Below are positions 1-11,132 of a stretch of DNA of 30,968 bases, piece by piece. The DNA comes from Vairimorpha apis BRL 01 (lineage: Eukaryota; Microsporidia; Nosematidae). Below the pieces are notes generated by a model, which was not told the DNA's origin, made no database searches, and was given only the letters and a program-made list of their open reading frames with translations. The stretch lies in the NCBI GenBank assembly GCA_000447185.1, contig KE647285.1, positions 1-30,968 on the forward strand, written 5' to 3'. A program made the translations under genes and the position numbers. The number at the start of each line of letters is the position of its first letter. Position 1 is the first letter of the stretch.

Positions 1-2986
1 TAAATTTTTTTTATCAACTAATTTAATATAGCTTTAGTTTATTATTATAACCTCAAACACGAAACATTATTTTTAATTAAATTAAATATAAATTTAATTA
101 ATAGTCTTAACAAATATAAGTTTTTACAATTTAAATGAAATTTAAAAAAAAATTTAAAAACTATATTAAAATTAAATTATGTTAAATATACTAAAACCAT
201 ACAACATGAAAATACTTTTTTTTAATCATGTTGTTTTATAAGGCATAAGTAAAAAGAATATGGTTAAAACAAATTTTTTAAATTAATCATTATATTAATA
301 TTTTTTTATATTTCGTTGATTTTTATATTTGTTTTGATATAACACTTTACAATTGTTCATTTATTAAATTAAAAAAACATGTTTTTTAAATTAATTATAT
401 TAAATAATTTATAATAATTTTTTTTATAATGTATAATGACATCCTATAAACTTTTATTTAATCTATTTAATTAATTTTAGTTAATATTTTATAATTATAA
501 ATTTAACATGAATACTTCTTTTTGTGTACAATTATATGATATTAATGTATTTTAAAAACAAATTTTAATTAATCAAGTGTATAAATATATATTATTTTAT
601 TTAGGCAAACATCTTATTTTTACTGTAAATTAATAACCAATATTAACTTTAATGTGAAATGATTAAAAAATAAAGTTATTAAAAATTTTGCGTAAATTTA
701 AGATTATAATAATACATAATGCATAAATTTAATTCATTAATAAAAATAAACATTATTAATATTTGGTATTTTTGTATATGAAAACTTTAATGCATGTGTT
801 TTTTAAATGGTTTGTCAACATTAGTCAAAGTTATAAATTTTCTAAGTTTTGTAAATATGATTTGAAATAACAACTTATTCTATAAACTATAAATTGTTCA
901 TAAAATACATAATTTTATTTTATTCCAATAAAAACTATTTATTATCTGATGTAATATTAAATTTTGTAAATATTAAATATTATATTATTAGTGTAAGATT
1001 TCATCACTTGCATCTATTTAAATATTATATCCTAAAATTCATATTAAAATTAAAAGCTCTAAAATTTCAAATTACATTTTTATATGAAAATATGCAATAT
1101 AATTATTTTTTACAATAAATTATAAAACAAATCAAATATCTATATTTTTTTGTATAAATTAGAATTTTTTTTATAAGAATAATTTTTCTGTAACAAGTTA
1201 TTTATAATTGTTCCGTATTTAAATAAAATTGATTTTTTACTTTTCGATCTTGTGGGAAAATAATCATTATTTTTTTTATATATTTTTATATAATGTCTTT
1301 ATTTATCATAATAATGGGTTAGAATTATTCAAATATATAACATATAATTTTAAAAAACTTCGCTGAGTTTTATTAAAATCATATTTTTGAAGATATAAAA
1401 AACTAAATTTTCAATACATTAAAAATTTTAAAACGACTTTATACTTTGATCATAGGTTGATAATTTAAATATTCAAAAATGTTAAATTGTATAAACATTT
1501 TTATTTAAGAATATTTACTCTTTTTATGTAAATTTTTATGATTTTTTTTTATATTAAATATTACTAAATTTTTCTTTTTTAAACAAATAAGATCTTAAAA
1601 ATTAAAAAAAAACAATTTTTATCATCATTTTATAAAATTTGAAAATAATTTTTATAAATGTTAATTGCATATCTATTGTATTAAAAATAAGTCATTTTTA
1701 AAAAAATTATATTTTTTAGTTTATTATAATAATTTACAAAATTAAATGTTTTTTTTAATTGTTATATTAATTTCAATTTAATTACGATTTACATAAAATT
1801 TCTTTTTTTATAAATAATATCTCATTCTGTTGTATTAAAGTAATTTTAAATTAATTTTTTATAGGTTTAGTTATAAATCTCAAAACAAAAAATTTATATT
1901 TAAAGATGATATTTTATCTATGCTTTAAACTTTTCATAAAAAATATGTAGCAAAATTAAATTTTATAATTTTTTGATTCGTCTTTATACTATCTATCTTG
2001 TAGTTTCAAACGTAATTTTCAGAAAAATATTATTTTTGTAAAAATAGACTATGAAGAGAGTTTTTTTATTTTACAATACTTATTATTATATTAAATTAAT
2101 AACACAAAAAAATTTTAAGCAATTATTAGTTATATTTCTAGATTTCTTTATGTCGATATTTCTAATTTATTTAAAAGATTTAATTTATAATTGATAAACT
2201 AAATTATTTTATTGATTTTATTTCATATTGTAATAATATTTTATATGTGTATTTAAATAGAGAAATATATTTCATATTCTTTTTTTTAATTATAAAACTA
2301 CTTTTATATATTTTAAAACTAGTTTTTTTAGTAATAATATTTATCGTATGTTTAAAACTGAAAATTTAACATTTTATTTTTATTTAACTGTCTTGTTAAA
2401 CTAGATAGAAACACATTTAAAATAGCAAAATTTTAAAAAAAATATTCTTTTTTTGATTTGAATACGAAATTTAAAATACTAGATATGCATTAAAAAATAA
2501 ATTTTTATATAATATAATTGTTTTAGGTAAAATTTAAATAAAACATTTACATTTATATTTTAAATATTGTATCAAAAAATATTCAAAATTTAAGATACAA
2601 ATTAATTTTATATGTGTTATATCAAAATTAATGAAGTAAATATAATTAATTTGTAATAAATATTATGACATATTATTTTTTAATAGGTATTTAAATATTT
2701 TTAAAATGATTATTTTATTTACAGACTTTCAAAAAATTTTATTTTGCAAATTTCATTTATTTAAATTTGTATTTTTTTATTTTAATTTAACTTAAATAAT
2801 ATAAAATAAAATTAAAAATATGATCTTATAAGAATCTGTAAATCTTAAAAATAAAAAAAATGATGGTTGTATCTGAGAACAATTGAATATAAAAAAACAT
2901 TTCTTTTATTTTTTATAAATCATTTTATATTTTTATATAATTACAAATATTTTCTTTAATATATAAATAATAAATATATTCATACC
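1..2986. other. AT-rich non-coding stretch
   Basis: About 3 kb made almost entirely of A/T runs and short AT motifs. Open frames are short and contain only AT-biased codons; the longest (about 894-1118, +) starts at TTG and encodes a Phe/Tyr/Ile/Lys/Asn-only type peptide, as expected by chance here. No CCC start signal stands before an extended frame. I see no RNA gene or clear repeat. Confidence 0.6.
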
Positions 2987-3684
2987 ATGTTTTCTTTTTT
3001 TTAAGTTACGAATTAATTTCTGGTGTTATAAGTGCTGTAACATTATTTTATACAATACGAAGTTTTTTTCATAACGAAATAGAATCTTCCCAAAATACAT
3101 TTCAATCAATATCACAAATGCATAAAAATTATAATAAAATCAGAAAATTATATAATGATTGTTTAAACGGTAGTTTATTTGAAAAAAATTTAAACAACAT
3201 TAACTATATAGAGTCTAAAATAGATTTTTTGTTATTTCAAAAACATGATTATAAAAAAAAGATTTTATATGAAGAACTTAAAAGTAATGGATTTTTAGAT
3301 ATTATACAATCTTGGCCAAAAAACGAATTTGATAAACTTCTTAAAGCAGGCAAAAATATTTCTAAAATTTATAGATCTGATAAAGAAAAGCTTAAGAAAT
3401 ATTTTTGTATAGTAAAAAAATTTTTTAATCGACATAAAATTGAATTTATTCAAATAAAAAGAAAACAAACAGATTTGGAAAAACTTGTTAATGAAGATTT
3501 AAATTTATTTTTATTAAAAACATCTGAACCGATTTCATGTTTATTGATAAACATTTTAGATATATTAAAAAATTTGCGTGATAAAACTTTTGAACATGAA
3601 AGAGATTATATAATAAAATCTCAGAAAATGATAGAATGTAATATGAATAGTATTGTTGATTTTTTGAAAACCAAGATAAGATGA
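2987..3684 (+). CDS. Unknown helical protein with N-terminal hydrophobic segment; frame break in a T-run
   Basis: I do not recognise the family. The frame ending at 3684 is open upstream to about 2974, but its first ATG is at 3118. In the upstream part it encodes a hydrophobic stretch (about ELISGVISAVTLFYTIR) that looks like a membrane anchor or signal. An ATG at 2987 in the neighbouring frame runs MFSFF and then hits a stop after the eight-T run at 2995-3002. One extra T would join it to the long frame, giving about 232 residues. The rest (from 3118, 188 residues) is Lys/Asn/Leu-rich, predicted helical and without Cys clusters or motifs. No CCC block precedes the ATG. If the join is wrong, the start is 3118 and the protein has no hydrophobic N-terminus. 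The gene itself is likely; the start is uncertain. Confidence 0.6.
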
Positions 3685-4305
3685 TAAAGGTGTAAAATTA
3701 TATTAAAATCATTTTTTTTTGCTTCAATATAAACCAAAAATTAATTTGTATGTTATTTGTATTTAATTTTAAAAAACTTTAATATAAAAATATGTCCAAA
3801 ATTATAAACCTATATATTGTGACAAATCTAGATATATAAATTTATGAAAAAAAAACTTTAAAAAATGTTTTTTTTACATATTTATTTTATCATTAATAAG
3901 GAAAAATTATAAAAGTTAAAATAATCGACTTACAAATTAATGTTTTCTTTTACAATATTAATCGATTTTTTAAACATACAGACTTTGAGATTATAAATAA
4001 AAGTTAAATGATCTCAATTTTTTTGATACTAGTATTAAAAATATAAAAAATTGAAAACTAAGAAAGGATTTTTTTGATATATTGTTGTAATTTTTTATTA
4101 AATTATTAATGTAAAATTTTATTATTTTTATCTTAAAATTACTTTTTTACAATCCACAATAGATAAAAGTTTATATAAAATTATGTTTCGCAAATTTTTT
4201 TTAAAATTTACAAATTAGTTTTGAAAATAAAAAAACAAATTTACGAAACCTATTGTTGTTATAAATTTTTAGATAATTTACGAATAAATATTAATTATAT
4301 TGAAA
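3685..4305. other. AT-rich intergenic region between convergent genes
   Basis: This lies between the 3' ends of a plus-strand and a minus-strand gene. It contains only A/T runs and short AT words. I see no open frame with balanced codons, no RNA gene and no clear hairpin beyond what A/T content gives by chance. Confidence 0.5.
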
Positions 4306-5654
4306 TTAAATATTAGTATAGTTTATTGAAAATAATTTGCATTTTACTTTAGTTAGTAAATCTACCAAAAAATTTAAAAGTTCTATATCCTTTTTATAAA
4401 TCTGTAAATCTTCGTATAATTGTAAATTATATAATGCATTAACAGAATTTATTGCAAAATATAAATGATAATTCAAAAAACTATTGTTTTTAGAAAATTT
4501 ATCAAATAATTTAATAACATAAATAGCTTTTAAATTATAGCAATTTAAAACAGATAAAAGTTTAAATAATTGTTTATACCAATCTATATTGTAAAAATCT
4601 TTTTCATTTTTAAATTTATATAAAAAAATTAAAACCTTAAAAAATTTTGGAGCACTTATATTTAAATTTTTTGAAAAAAAACTTTGTAATCCCAAAACAC
4701 ACATTTGCTGAATATTTTTATCATCTATACTATTTAAGTATTTTATAGTATAACATAGCAATTCCTTTTTTGAAAATTTTTTTTTTTAAAATAATTCTGT
4801 ATTATAAAAAATTTTTTATAACTTTGTCTAATATATCCGTCTACAGTGCAAATTTTTTTATGTTTTGAATTTAATAATAAATCAATAGAATATTCTATAT
4901 TTTTATCGTTCTTGTTATGATTTTGTAAATTTGTATTTAGTATTTTATAAGAAAAGTTAATTAATTTTATAATTTTAGTTGTATATTGTTCTGGCATTTG
5001 AAATTGTTCAATATTTTCTTTAAAATTATTAATTTGAATATAATTATATTTAATTGCATTTTTATAAACACAAACTAAATCATTTATCAATAAATTGAGT
5101 AATATATTAAAAAGTTTATAAGTTATTTGTGATTTTTCTATATAATTTTTTTTTCAGTGTTTTGTATTTCAAAACTATCATTTTTGAAATTACATAAATT
5201 TTGTAGATGATTATTTGAAAAAGCTTGTAAATGCTCTTTAATATTAATTGCACGTTCTTTATTGCATGTAAAAAGTTCTTCAATATCATTAATATCTAAA
5301 TTTGATTTAATAACTTCAATATCTTCAAGTTCATTCAAATCATGATAAATTTTTAAATCATTTATTGAATATTTACATTTATATTTTTTGTACATTTCTT
5401 CAACATCTTTATAAAAATCATATTCATCTATGTGCCATAATTCTCTCCAAGTTATTTTTTTAATTAAATTTTCATCTACAAAATTTAAATTTTTACATAA
5501 TTTAATTTTTTTTCTAATTTTTTTTAAATATATTTTTATTCTTTTCTTTTACGATATCATTTGATTTATGCTTTAAACATAAATTAGAGAATTCTGTTGT
5601 AATTATATTTATACTAATTAAAATACGAAATAAAATTATAAATAAAATAAACAT
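4306..5654 (-). CDS. Unknown secreted protein, split into four frames at poly-A runs
   Basis: The start at 5654 (minus) is preceded directly by CCC (5655-5657). It opens with a strong signal peptide, MFILFIILFRILISINIIT, followed by a Lys/Asn-rich segment. The frame stops after 46 codons at an A-rich stretch (plus-strand T-runs 5506-5513 and 5518-5525). Coding continues in other frames: about 5138-5512, then 4790-5137, then 4306-4776. The breaks lie at T-runs 5146-5154 (nine) and 4777-4787 (eleven). The second and third breaks each need one added base. The first needs one base removed, or one added in each of the two eight-base runs. The joined product is about 450 residues, rich in Ile/Asn/Lys, with scattered Cys and a conserved-looking acidic centre (about LNELEDIEVIKSNLDINDIE). 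I recognise no domain. It could be a decayed gene, but codon use stays coding-like throughout, so assembly error or slippage is preferred. Confidence 0.6.
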
Positions 5655-5657
5655 GGG
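5655..5657 (-). promoter_or_regulatory. CCC start signal, abutting the ATG
   Basis: The minus strand reads CCCATG, with no spacer. Microsporidian genes often carry a CCC-like block just upstream of the start codon. In this nearly C-free background it decides the start at 5654. Confidence 0.6.
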
Positions 5658-7429
5658 ATTATTTTTATTAATAATTTTATTAACAATTAAATTATTTTAT
5701 TTAATAATTAAATTATGATATTAAAAATTTATTAAAAATAATATACAAATTAAGTTATTTTCAATTTCATGATGTTTTTAATATATCAATAAAATTGGAT
5801 AAATTATAAATTCAAAAAAAATTAAGATTATATAAATATTTTTAAAAAAAATTAATTAAATTAAATACAACATTTTTATCTTATTTATGTTACATCAAAA
5901 ACATGATTCTTTATAAATAAATTTATATATAATCAAAACAAGTTTTTAATTTCACAAAGAATGTTAAATTTTAATTATAATTGATATTTAATAAATTTGT
6001 ATGATTATAAAATAAATCACAAAATATAAAAAAAATTGTTAGAACAAAATATAAAAAAATTTAAATATAATACATATATATTTTATTTAAATGCAAAAAT
6101 CTTACTTTTTATTAATATTATTTATTTAATAACATGTTATATATAAAAATTATTATAAAATAAATTAAAAATAAAATACACATTAAATTTAAATTTTAAA
6201 AATTAAAATATTTAGAAAAATGCACGTTATAACTATCAAATTTATATTGTACCAATTATTAATATATTTTTTTAATTAAAAGTAAGAGTTATCATTTATA
6301 TTATTTTTGGAAATGTAAAAAAATTTAAAATACTTTTAAATAAATATTTAATTAAAGGTGATTAATTTGTTTAAAATATTAATATGTACGAAATGTTTAC
6401 AGTTACTAAATTTAAAATATTAAAAATTTCATGATTTTGATATATCATATATATAATTAAAAAATTTATTTCGAATATAACATAAGCATTATTAAGAAAA
6501 ATCTTTAAAATACCAATCAATACAATAGAATTAACTATAATCTAATAAAAAAGGATTTTTTATTTATTTATTAAATTTGAAAAAATTTGAAATTTTTAAT
6601 TGATTAACGATCAGTGGAAAATTAAATATAAAAAATCACTTAATAGTTAATTTTGTATATATGAAAAAAAAGTTTTTAAACAATGCTAATAATACAGTAA
6701 AACTTTGTTAAAAGTATTTAATAAATTACTTTTAATGTTAGTTATTATACATTTATTCCAAAAAAATTCATAAAAGTTAAGAATATTAAATTTTTTAAAA
6801 AATAATGAAAAATTATTAATTTAAGTTAAAAGAAAATGTGACAATTTAAATTAATTATATAAATGAAAAAAATTAAATTCTTTATCGTATATATACTAAT
6901 ATTCGTCTGCATTTATAATAGTTTAAAAACTCAACTAATGTATATAAAGTTAAAATTCTTGACTAATTACGACAAAAGTTTTTAAAAAAAACAATAATTT
7001 TTAAAATTGTTAATTATATTTAAAGACATTATAAAGATTTGTGTTTTTAAAAAAGGTTAAAGAATTATAAAATTTGTTTTTTTTAATTATTAATATAAAA
7101 AAGCATGTTTCATGAAAAAAATGACATAAATCTTGTTTTTTATAGATTAATTAAGAAATATGCAAATATAATTTATTTTTTAATAAATATATAAATTCAC
7201 ATAAAAATATTAAAATTTTAAAATTTTATATATATTTTTCTTATTTAAAAAAAATTAGTAATTTTATTATAAAAAAAATGTCAAAACTGAAAATGATTAA
7301 TTTTATATTGTATTTAAAATATTATTGAATGTTGTTTTGAAATATATATAAAAATATCTATAAATTAGCTTTTAACGATTAAAAAATTTTTTTTAACAAA
7401 AATAAATGTTATTTATTTATAAAAATACA
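5658..7429. other. AT-rich non-coding stretch
   Basis: About 1.8 kb of A/T runs with no supported open frame, no CCC signal and no RNA gene. Poly-A and poly-T runs of 6-9 bases are frequent but do not form an ordered repeat. Confidence 0.5.
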
Positions 7430-7660
7430 AAATAAGGATAAAACCATATGTTATGACTTAGGAGAGAATAGTAACAACTTTCCACAAACAATATAGAGAT
7501 ATGTTAAATTTAGACAGCTGAACACAGACATACATTCAAGCATGAGTGCTTTAGATGACCTAGAAACTCTTTCTATGGAAACTCGAAGAAGCGAACACAT
7601 TACGGAATATAAATAGGGGTTTATGAAAAAAAAATTTGGAATCACATACTTGCAAAATAA
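7430..7660. other. GC-richer patch, possible decayed gene or element remnant
   Basis: Base composition changes sharply here: CAG, GCG, CTC, ACG and GGGG appear in a neighbourhood that is almost pure A/T. Plus strand: one frame encodes a helical-looking piece with balanced codons (FRQLNTDIHSSMSALDDLET and onward to EHITEYK, about 7506-7613), but an in-frame TAG lies just upstream and another just after. Minus strand: a frame of up to 64 codons (7451-7645) is open, with an internal ATG at about 7600 downstream of CCCC (7614-7617 on plus). Neither translation matches a family I know. The composition suggests former coding sequence, perhaps a mobile-element fragment, with the plus-strand frame the better candidate. 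Confidence 0.3.
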
Positions 7661-8412
7661 CTCTATATTTACTTGTGAAAATATATAAGTAATTGAAATA
7701 ACACTATACCCTAATAAATAATTTTATTTATAAAAAACACTCTTAATCAAAATTGATTTTTTTTGTATTTCAATAAACAATATTAATGATAAGATAATTT
7801 CTTTTATATTAAAAAAAATTTATAATATAATTTATAATTTTTGTTTATATTATAATATTAAAAGGAGTGTTTTAAACTAGTCATTAAAATTATACAATTA
7901 AATTTCTAAAGATCACATTAATTCCTTTATCAAGAAAAATTTACATTTTGAATAAGCTTTGTTACTTTTAAAATAATAAATTTTTAAAATGTTAAATTTT
8001 TTTAAATTGTTTAAACAAAAGTTATTATCTTTTTTGTATTTATTTGACTATGTAAGATTTAATATAAATTGTATACGTTTTTTAAATTTACAAAATTTTA
8101 AAAATAATATAAGCATTTATTTTTTTATTAGATATATTTTTAATTAATTTATTAATTAATTATTTAAAAATGTTTATTTTAAAACATTTTATAAAAAAGA
8201 TTATTTAGATTAAATTTAATTTTAAAAAAAATATAAAAAATAATGATGCAATATTAAAGTCTTTTTTTTGTTATAAATTGAATTTTAAGAGATTTCAAGT
8301 ACCAAAGTGTAAATATTTTATATATAAAATTTAAATATGTGATGATATTATATATATTATAAAAATAAAATTTTGTTATGTTACAATATAGTTTATTAAT
8401 AAACAAAATACT
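7661..8412. other. AT-rich non-coding stretch with a long-loop inverted repeat
   Basis: No gene is seen. The one structured element is an imperfect inverted repeat: AAAACACTCTTAAT at 7734-7747 pairs with ATTA...GAGTGTTTT at 7857-7873, separated by about 110 bases of A/T. Confidence 0.4.
7734..7873. repeat. Imperfect inverted repeat with a long AT loop
   Basis: Left arm 7734-7742 (AAAACACTC) is the exact reverse complement of 7865-7873 (GAGTGTTTT). Pairing continues through TTAA/TTAA-type bases with a small bulge. It could mark the ends of a small decayed element next to the GC-richer patch, or be chance. Confidence 0.25.
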
Positions 8413-9386
8413 CTAAAGCTTAAAATCTCGACAAATTAATTTACATGTTTTTATCATTTCATCAACATCTGTGGTTTGTTTATTGATTGAAACTGTTGAT
8501 GATGATGGCCATATTTTTCCGTATATATTATTATTTTCTATATTAACCACTTCTTCATTAGTTTCTATAATATTAGAAATATTGTCATTATCTATTATAA
8601 TATCTTCCTCAGATGTCTTTTGATCCTCTATTTCATTTTTTACTATTTTATCTTTCCTACAAAAATTCCAATTAATTTTTTTATTTTTTTACAATATTTA
8701 TATAAAATAAGTAAACAAACAAAGAAAATAACAAAATAAATTAAGTAAACATAATTACTTTCAAATTTAATTTCATCCTTATTTATATGGTTTGTAACAT
8801 TTTCATAGACTGTTTCGTTTTTATTATTTTTAAGTAATGCTTGATTTTCATAAATTCTACTTACATTATTATTTATTAAAGCAGTATAATGATCTAAATT
8901 ATTTTCAGATTTATAAGCTCTTCTATAATATCTAATTTTATTAATATACAAATCATCGGTTTTATTCAATTTAAATGTATTTAATAAATCATTGGTAAAT
9001 TTAATTCGCACTAGTATAAATTTTTTAACTATTGTTAATTTTTTTGGTATTTTTATATCATCAACAAACCATAGTTTATTAATATTAATGAAAAGATTTT
9101 TATATATACATTTAGCTATTTCTCTTATATGATAGGTTATAAATCTTTTATCAAAATTGTTTTGAGATATTCTTTCAAAATTTTCATCATCTATTAATTT
9201 ATATAAATAATTTTTTGCACATGATTTTAGTTTATATTTTGTAATAAGTTCATTTTCAATATCTTTATTTCCAAAAATGCAATCAATAATAAAAGTTTGA
9301 TACAATTTATAAAGTGAACTATAATCATAATCAAATGTTAATGTTTCAGATTTTATAAAATATAAAGAAACAATAACTAATAACAT
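8413..9386 (-). CDS. Single-pass membrane protein with signal peptide and acidic tail; frame break at A-runs
   Basis: No family recognised. From 9386 the protein begins with a short signal peptide (MLLVIVSLYFIKSETL) and a TAA lies just upstream in frame. A luminal or extracellular region of about 195 residues follows, Lys/Asn/Tyr-rich with a few Cys. Then comes a transmembrane helix near residues 213-234 (YVYLIYFVIFFVCLLILYKY). The frame stops at 8643. Immediately downstream another frame encodes an acidic, well-formed tail (EEDIIIDNDNISNIIETNEE and onward, ending CRDFKL) to the stop at 8413-8415. One extra base in either seven-base run at 8676-8690 joins the two, giving about 324 residues. 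The layout is that of a type I membrane protein with an acidic cytoplasmic tail. No CCC signal precedes the ATG. Without the join, the protein would end 13 residues or so after the membrane helix. Confidence 0.65.
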
Positions 9387-10330
9387 ATTAAAAAAAAATT
9401 AATATTTATATTTTTTTACAAATATTAATTAATTTAATTAATTTTTTTAATTATACTATACTTTTAATTTAATAGAACTTCATTTCTAATATAATTTGTT
9501 TATCGAAATATTTGTATTTTTACTATAAATGTAAAATTTTTTTATAAGTGACTTAATTAAATTTTTAATTAATTAATTTAATAGTAATACTTTTTATAAA
9601 TCAATCATTAAAAAAAATAAAATTCTTCATTAAATTTATCTAAATAATAAAATATAATTATTAATATTCGTTTAAATGTTAATAATAAACTTATTTTTTA
9701 AAAAATAAATTCTAATTCATAAATTAATTTATTGAGATTAAGTTATTAAATTTAAGTTAATCCTAATATTTTTTAAATGTTTATAAATTATTTTTAATTA
9801 CAACATATTTATAAAAGTTTTAAATAAAATTTAAATATGATTTTTATTATAGTAATCTCCTAAATTTCTAATTATTTAATGATATTTAGTAAATTAAAAA
9901 ATTTAAAAAATTGTATTATTATAATATTTATTTTTAAATTATTTAAAAAAATATAAAAATATATAAGCATTTTGAATTTTTTCACGATATTTATTTAATT
10001 TTTTCAAATACAATTTTTTAGTAAAAAAGACTTAATTTTTTTATTTTAATAAAAATAATCATTAATTAAATTTTAATTTTATTACTTTTGATAATTATTA
10101 CAGTTACTTAACTAAAAAAACATAAATATTCGTAAATTATAAATTAATAATTGTATTTTTTTAACTATATAAATTGTCATATTAAGAATAAAATTTCAAT
10201 ATTTATATTTAATCTAATTAAAAACAATTTATCTTATGATATGCTTTTGTAGATTTGATAAAAAAATTTGTAAGTAATTCTATATAAAAAATAATTTAAT
10301 GTAAAATAATTTTATATATTTATATATTAC
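9387..10330. other. AT-rich intergenic region
   Basis: Contains repeated AATTAATT-type words (for example around 9425-9450 and 9555-9585) and A/T runs. No supported gene, RNA or start signal. Confidence 0.5.
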
Positions 10331-10334
10331 TTAA

Positions 10335-10570
10335 TTTAAGATATTGCGAATTGATATTAGCAGATAATGAAAGGACCGAAAACTTACATTTAAGTAAACT
10401 CGTTTGATATGAAAGCGACAGTATAAAAAAAACAATGAAATTGACATAGAAATAAAAATATTTTTTATGACTTTAACTAAAATTTATTTAATGAATTTTA
10501 CTACAAGTTTTTTTTCTATTCTACGCCATTATCAAACAATTCATCTTTTGATATGTTCATCTTTATGACC
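10335..10570. other. GC-richer patch with broken open frames
   Basis: Composition rises above the surroundings. On plus, a stretch from about 10337 reads LRYCELILADNERTENLHLS and on to KLV, then a TGA, then YESDSIKKTMKLT and a second stop, with balanced codons. On minus, a frame without ATG stays open for about 55 codons over much of the same region, and a short frame beginning MNISKDELFDNGVE lies around 10520-10563. None matches a known family. I read this as the remains of a decayed gene or mobile element; plus-strand coding is slightly favoured. Confidence 0.25.
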
Positions 10571-10809
10571 TAAGATAAAAACACTTTAAGTTTATTTTAA
10601 AAACTCTAAATAAACATATGTATGTGAAAAATAGGTTTAGTAATTCTCTATTATATTTTTTGTAATAGTTTGTAAAAAACATTCTAAATTTAAAATTATA
10701 ATATAATTATATTAACATTTTTTTTTAAAAAAAATTTATATTAGATTAATATAATCAAAAAAATATATATATAAAACTTTAATAAAATAAATAAACTTTT
10801 AATTTCAAT

Positions 10810-10974
10810 TTATAATTTTTTACATGTATCATATAAATCCTTTATTGAGTCTTTTATTTCATTAAGACCATTATGGTTAACTTTTTTTTCTTTTAAATCC
10901 TCAAGAACATTTTTAAACCCGTTCATTATTCCTTTTAAATTTTGTACAGACTTTTGAAATTTTTCATCATCCAT
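10810..10974 (-). CDS. 54-residue helical protein, unknown
   Basis: A short gene with a clean start: the minus strand reads CCCC, one base, then ATG at 10974, followed by 54 codons with normal coding composition and a TAA at 10810-10812. The product starts MDDEKFQKSVQNLKGIMNGF and ends DLYDTCKKL. It has no signal peptide and is charged with regularly spaced Leu/Val/Ile, so one or two amphipathic helices or a short coiled coil are likely. It is divergent from the aminopeptidase gene, with 158 bases between the two starts, so a shared promoter region is possible. Small helical proteins of this size occur in kinetochore and other complexes, but nothing in the sequence identifies a partner. The start signal and codon composition make it a real gene in my view. 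Confidence 0.7.
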   Translation of the reverse strand: MDDEKFQKSVQNLKGIMNGFKNVLEDLKEKKVNHNGLNEIKDSIKDLYDTCKKL

Positions 10975-10975
10975 T

Positions 10976-10979
10976 GGGG
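10976..10979 (-). promoter_or_regulatory. CCCC start signal for the 54-residue gene
   Basis: CCCC on the minus strand, one base before the ATG at 10974. It matches the microsporidian C-block start signal and supports calling this very short gene. Confidence 0.6.
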
Positions 10980-11124
10980 CACAATCGAAAATTTTTTTTT
11001 ATCAAAATTAATAAATATCTAATTTAATTTACAACATTTAAAATCACAAATGTTTAAAAAAACCTTAATTTGTTTTTTTTTGATAATTTGTTTCATAAAA
11101 AACTATAAAAAAAATATTTAAAAA

Positions 11125-11127
11125 CCC
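11125..11127 (+). promoter_or_regulatory. CCC start signal for the aminopeptidase
   Basis: CCC five bases before the ATG at 11133, in a background with almost no C. It supports this start. Confidence 0.6.
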
Positions 11128-11132
11128 TTAAA

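Noticed and set aside
894..1118. Open frame of 74 codons on plus
   Set aside because: It starts at TTG, has only AT-biased codons, no start signal and no domain-like pattern; frames of this length are expected by chance at this composition.
1310..1320. CCC on the minus strand followed by an ATG
   Set aside because: The ATG opens only seven codons before a stop, so the C-block does not mark a gene.
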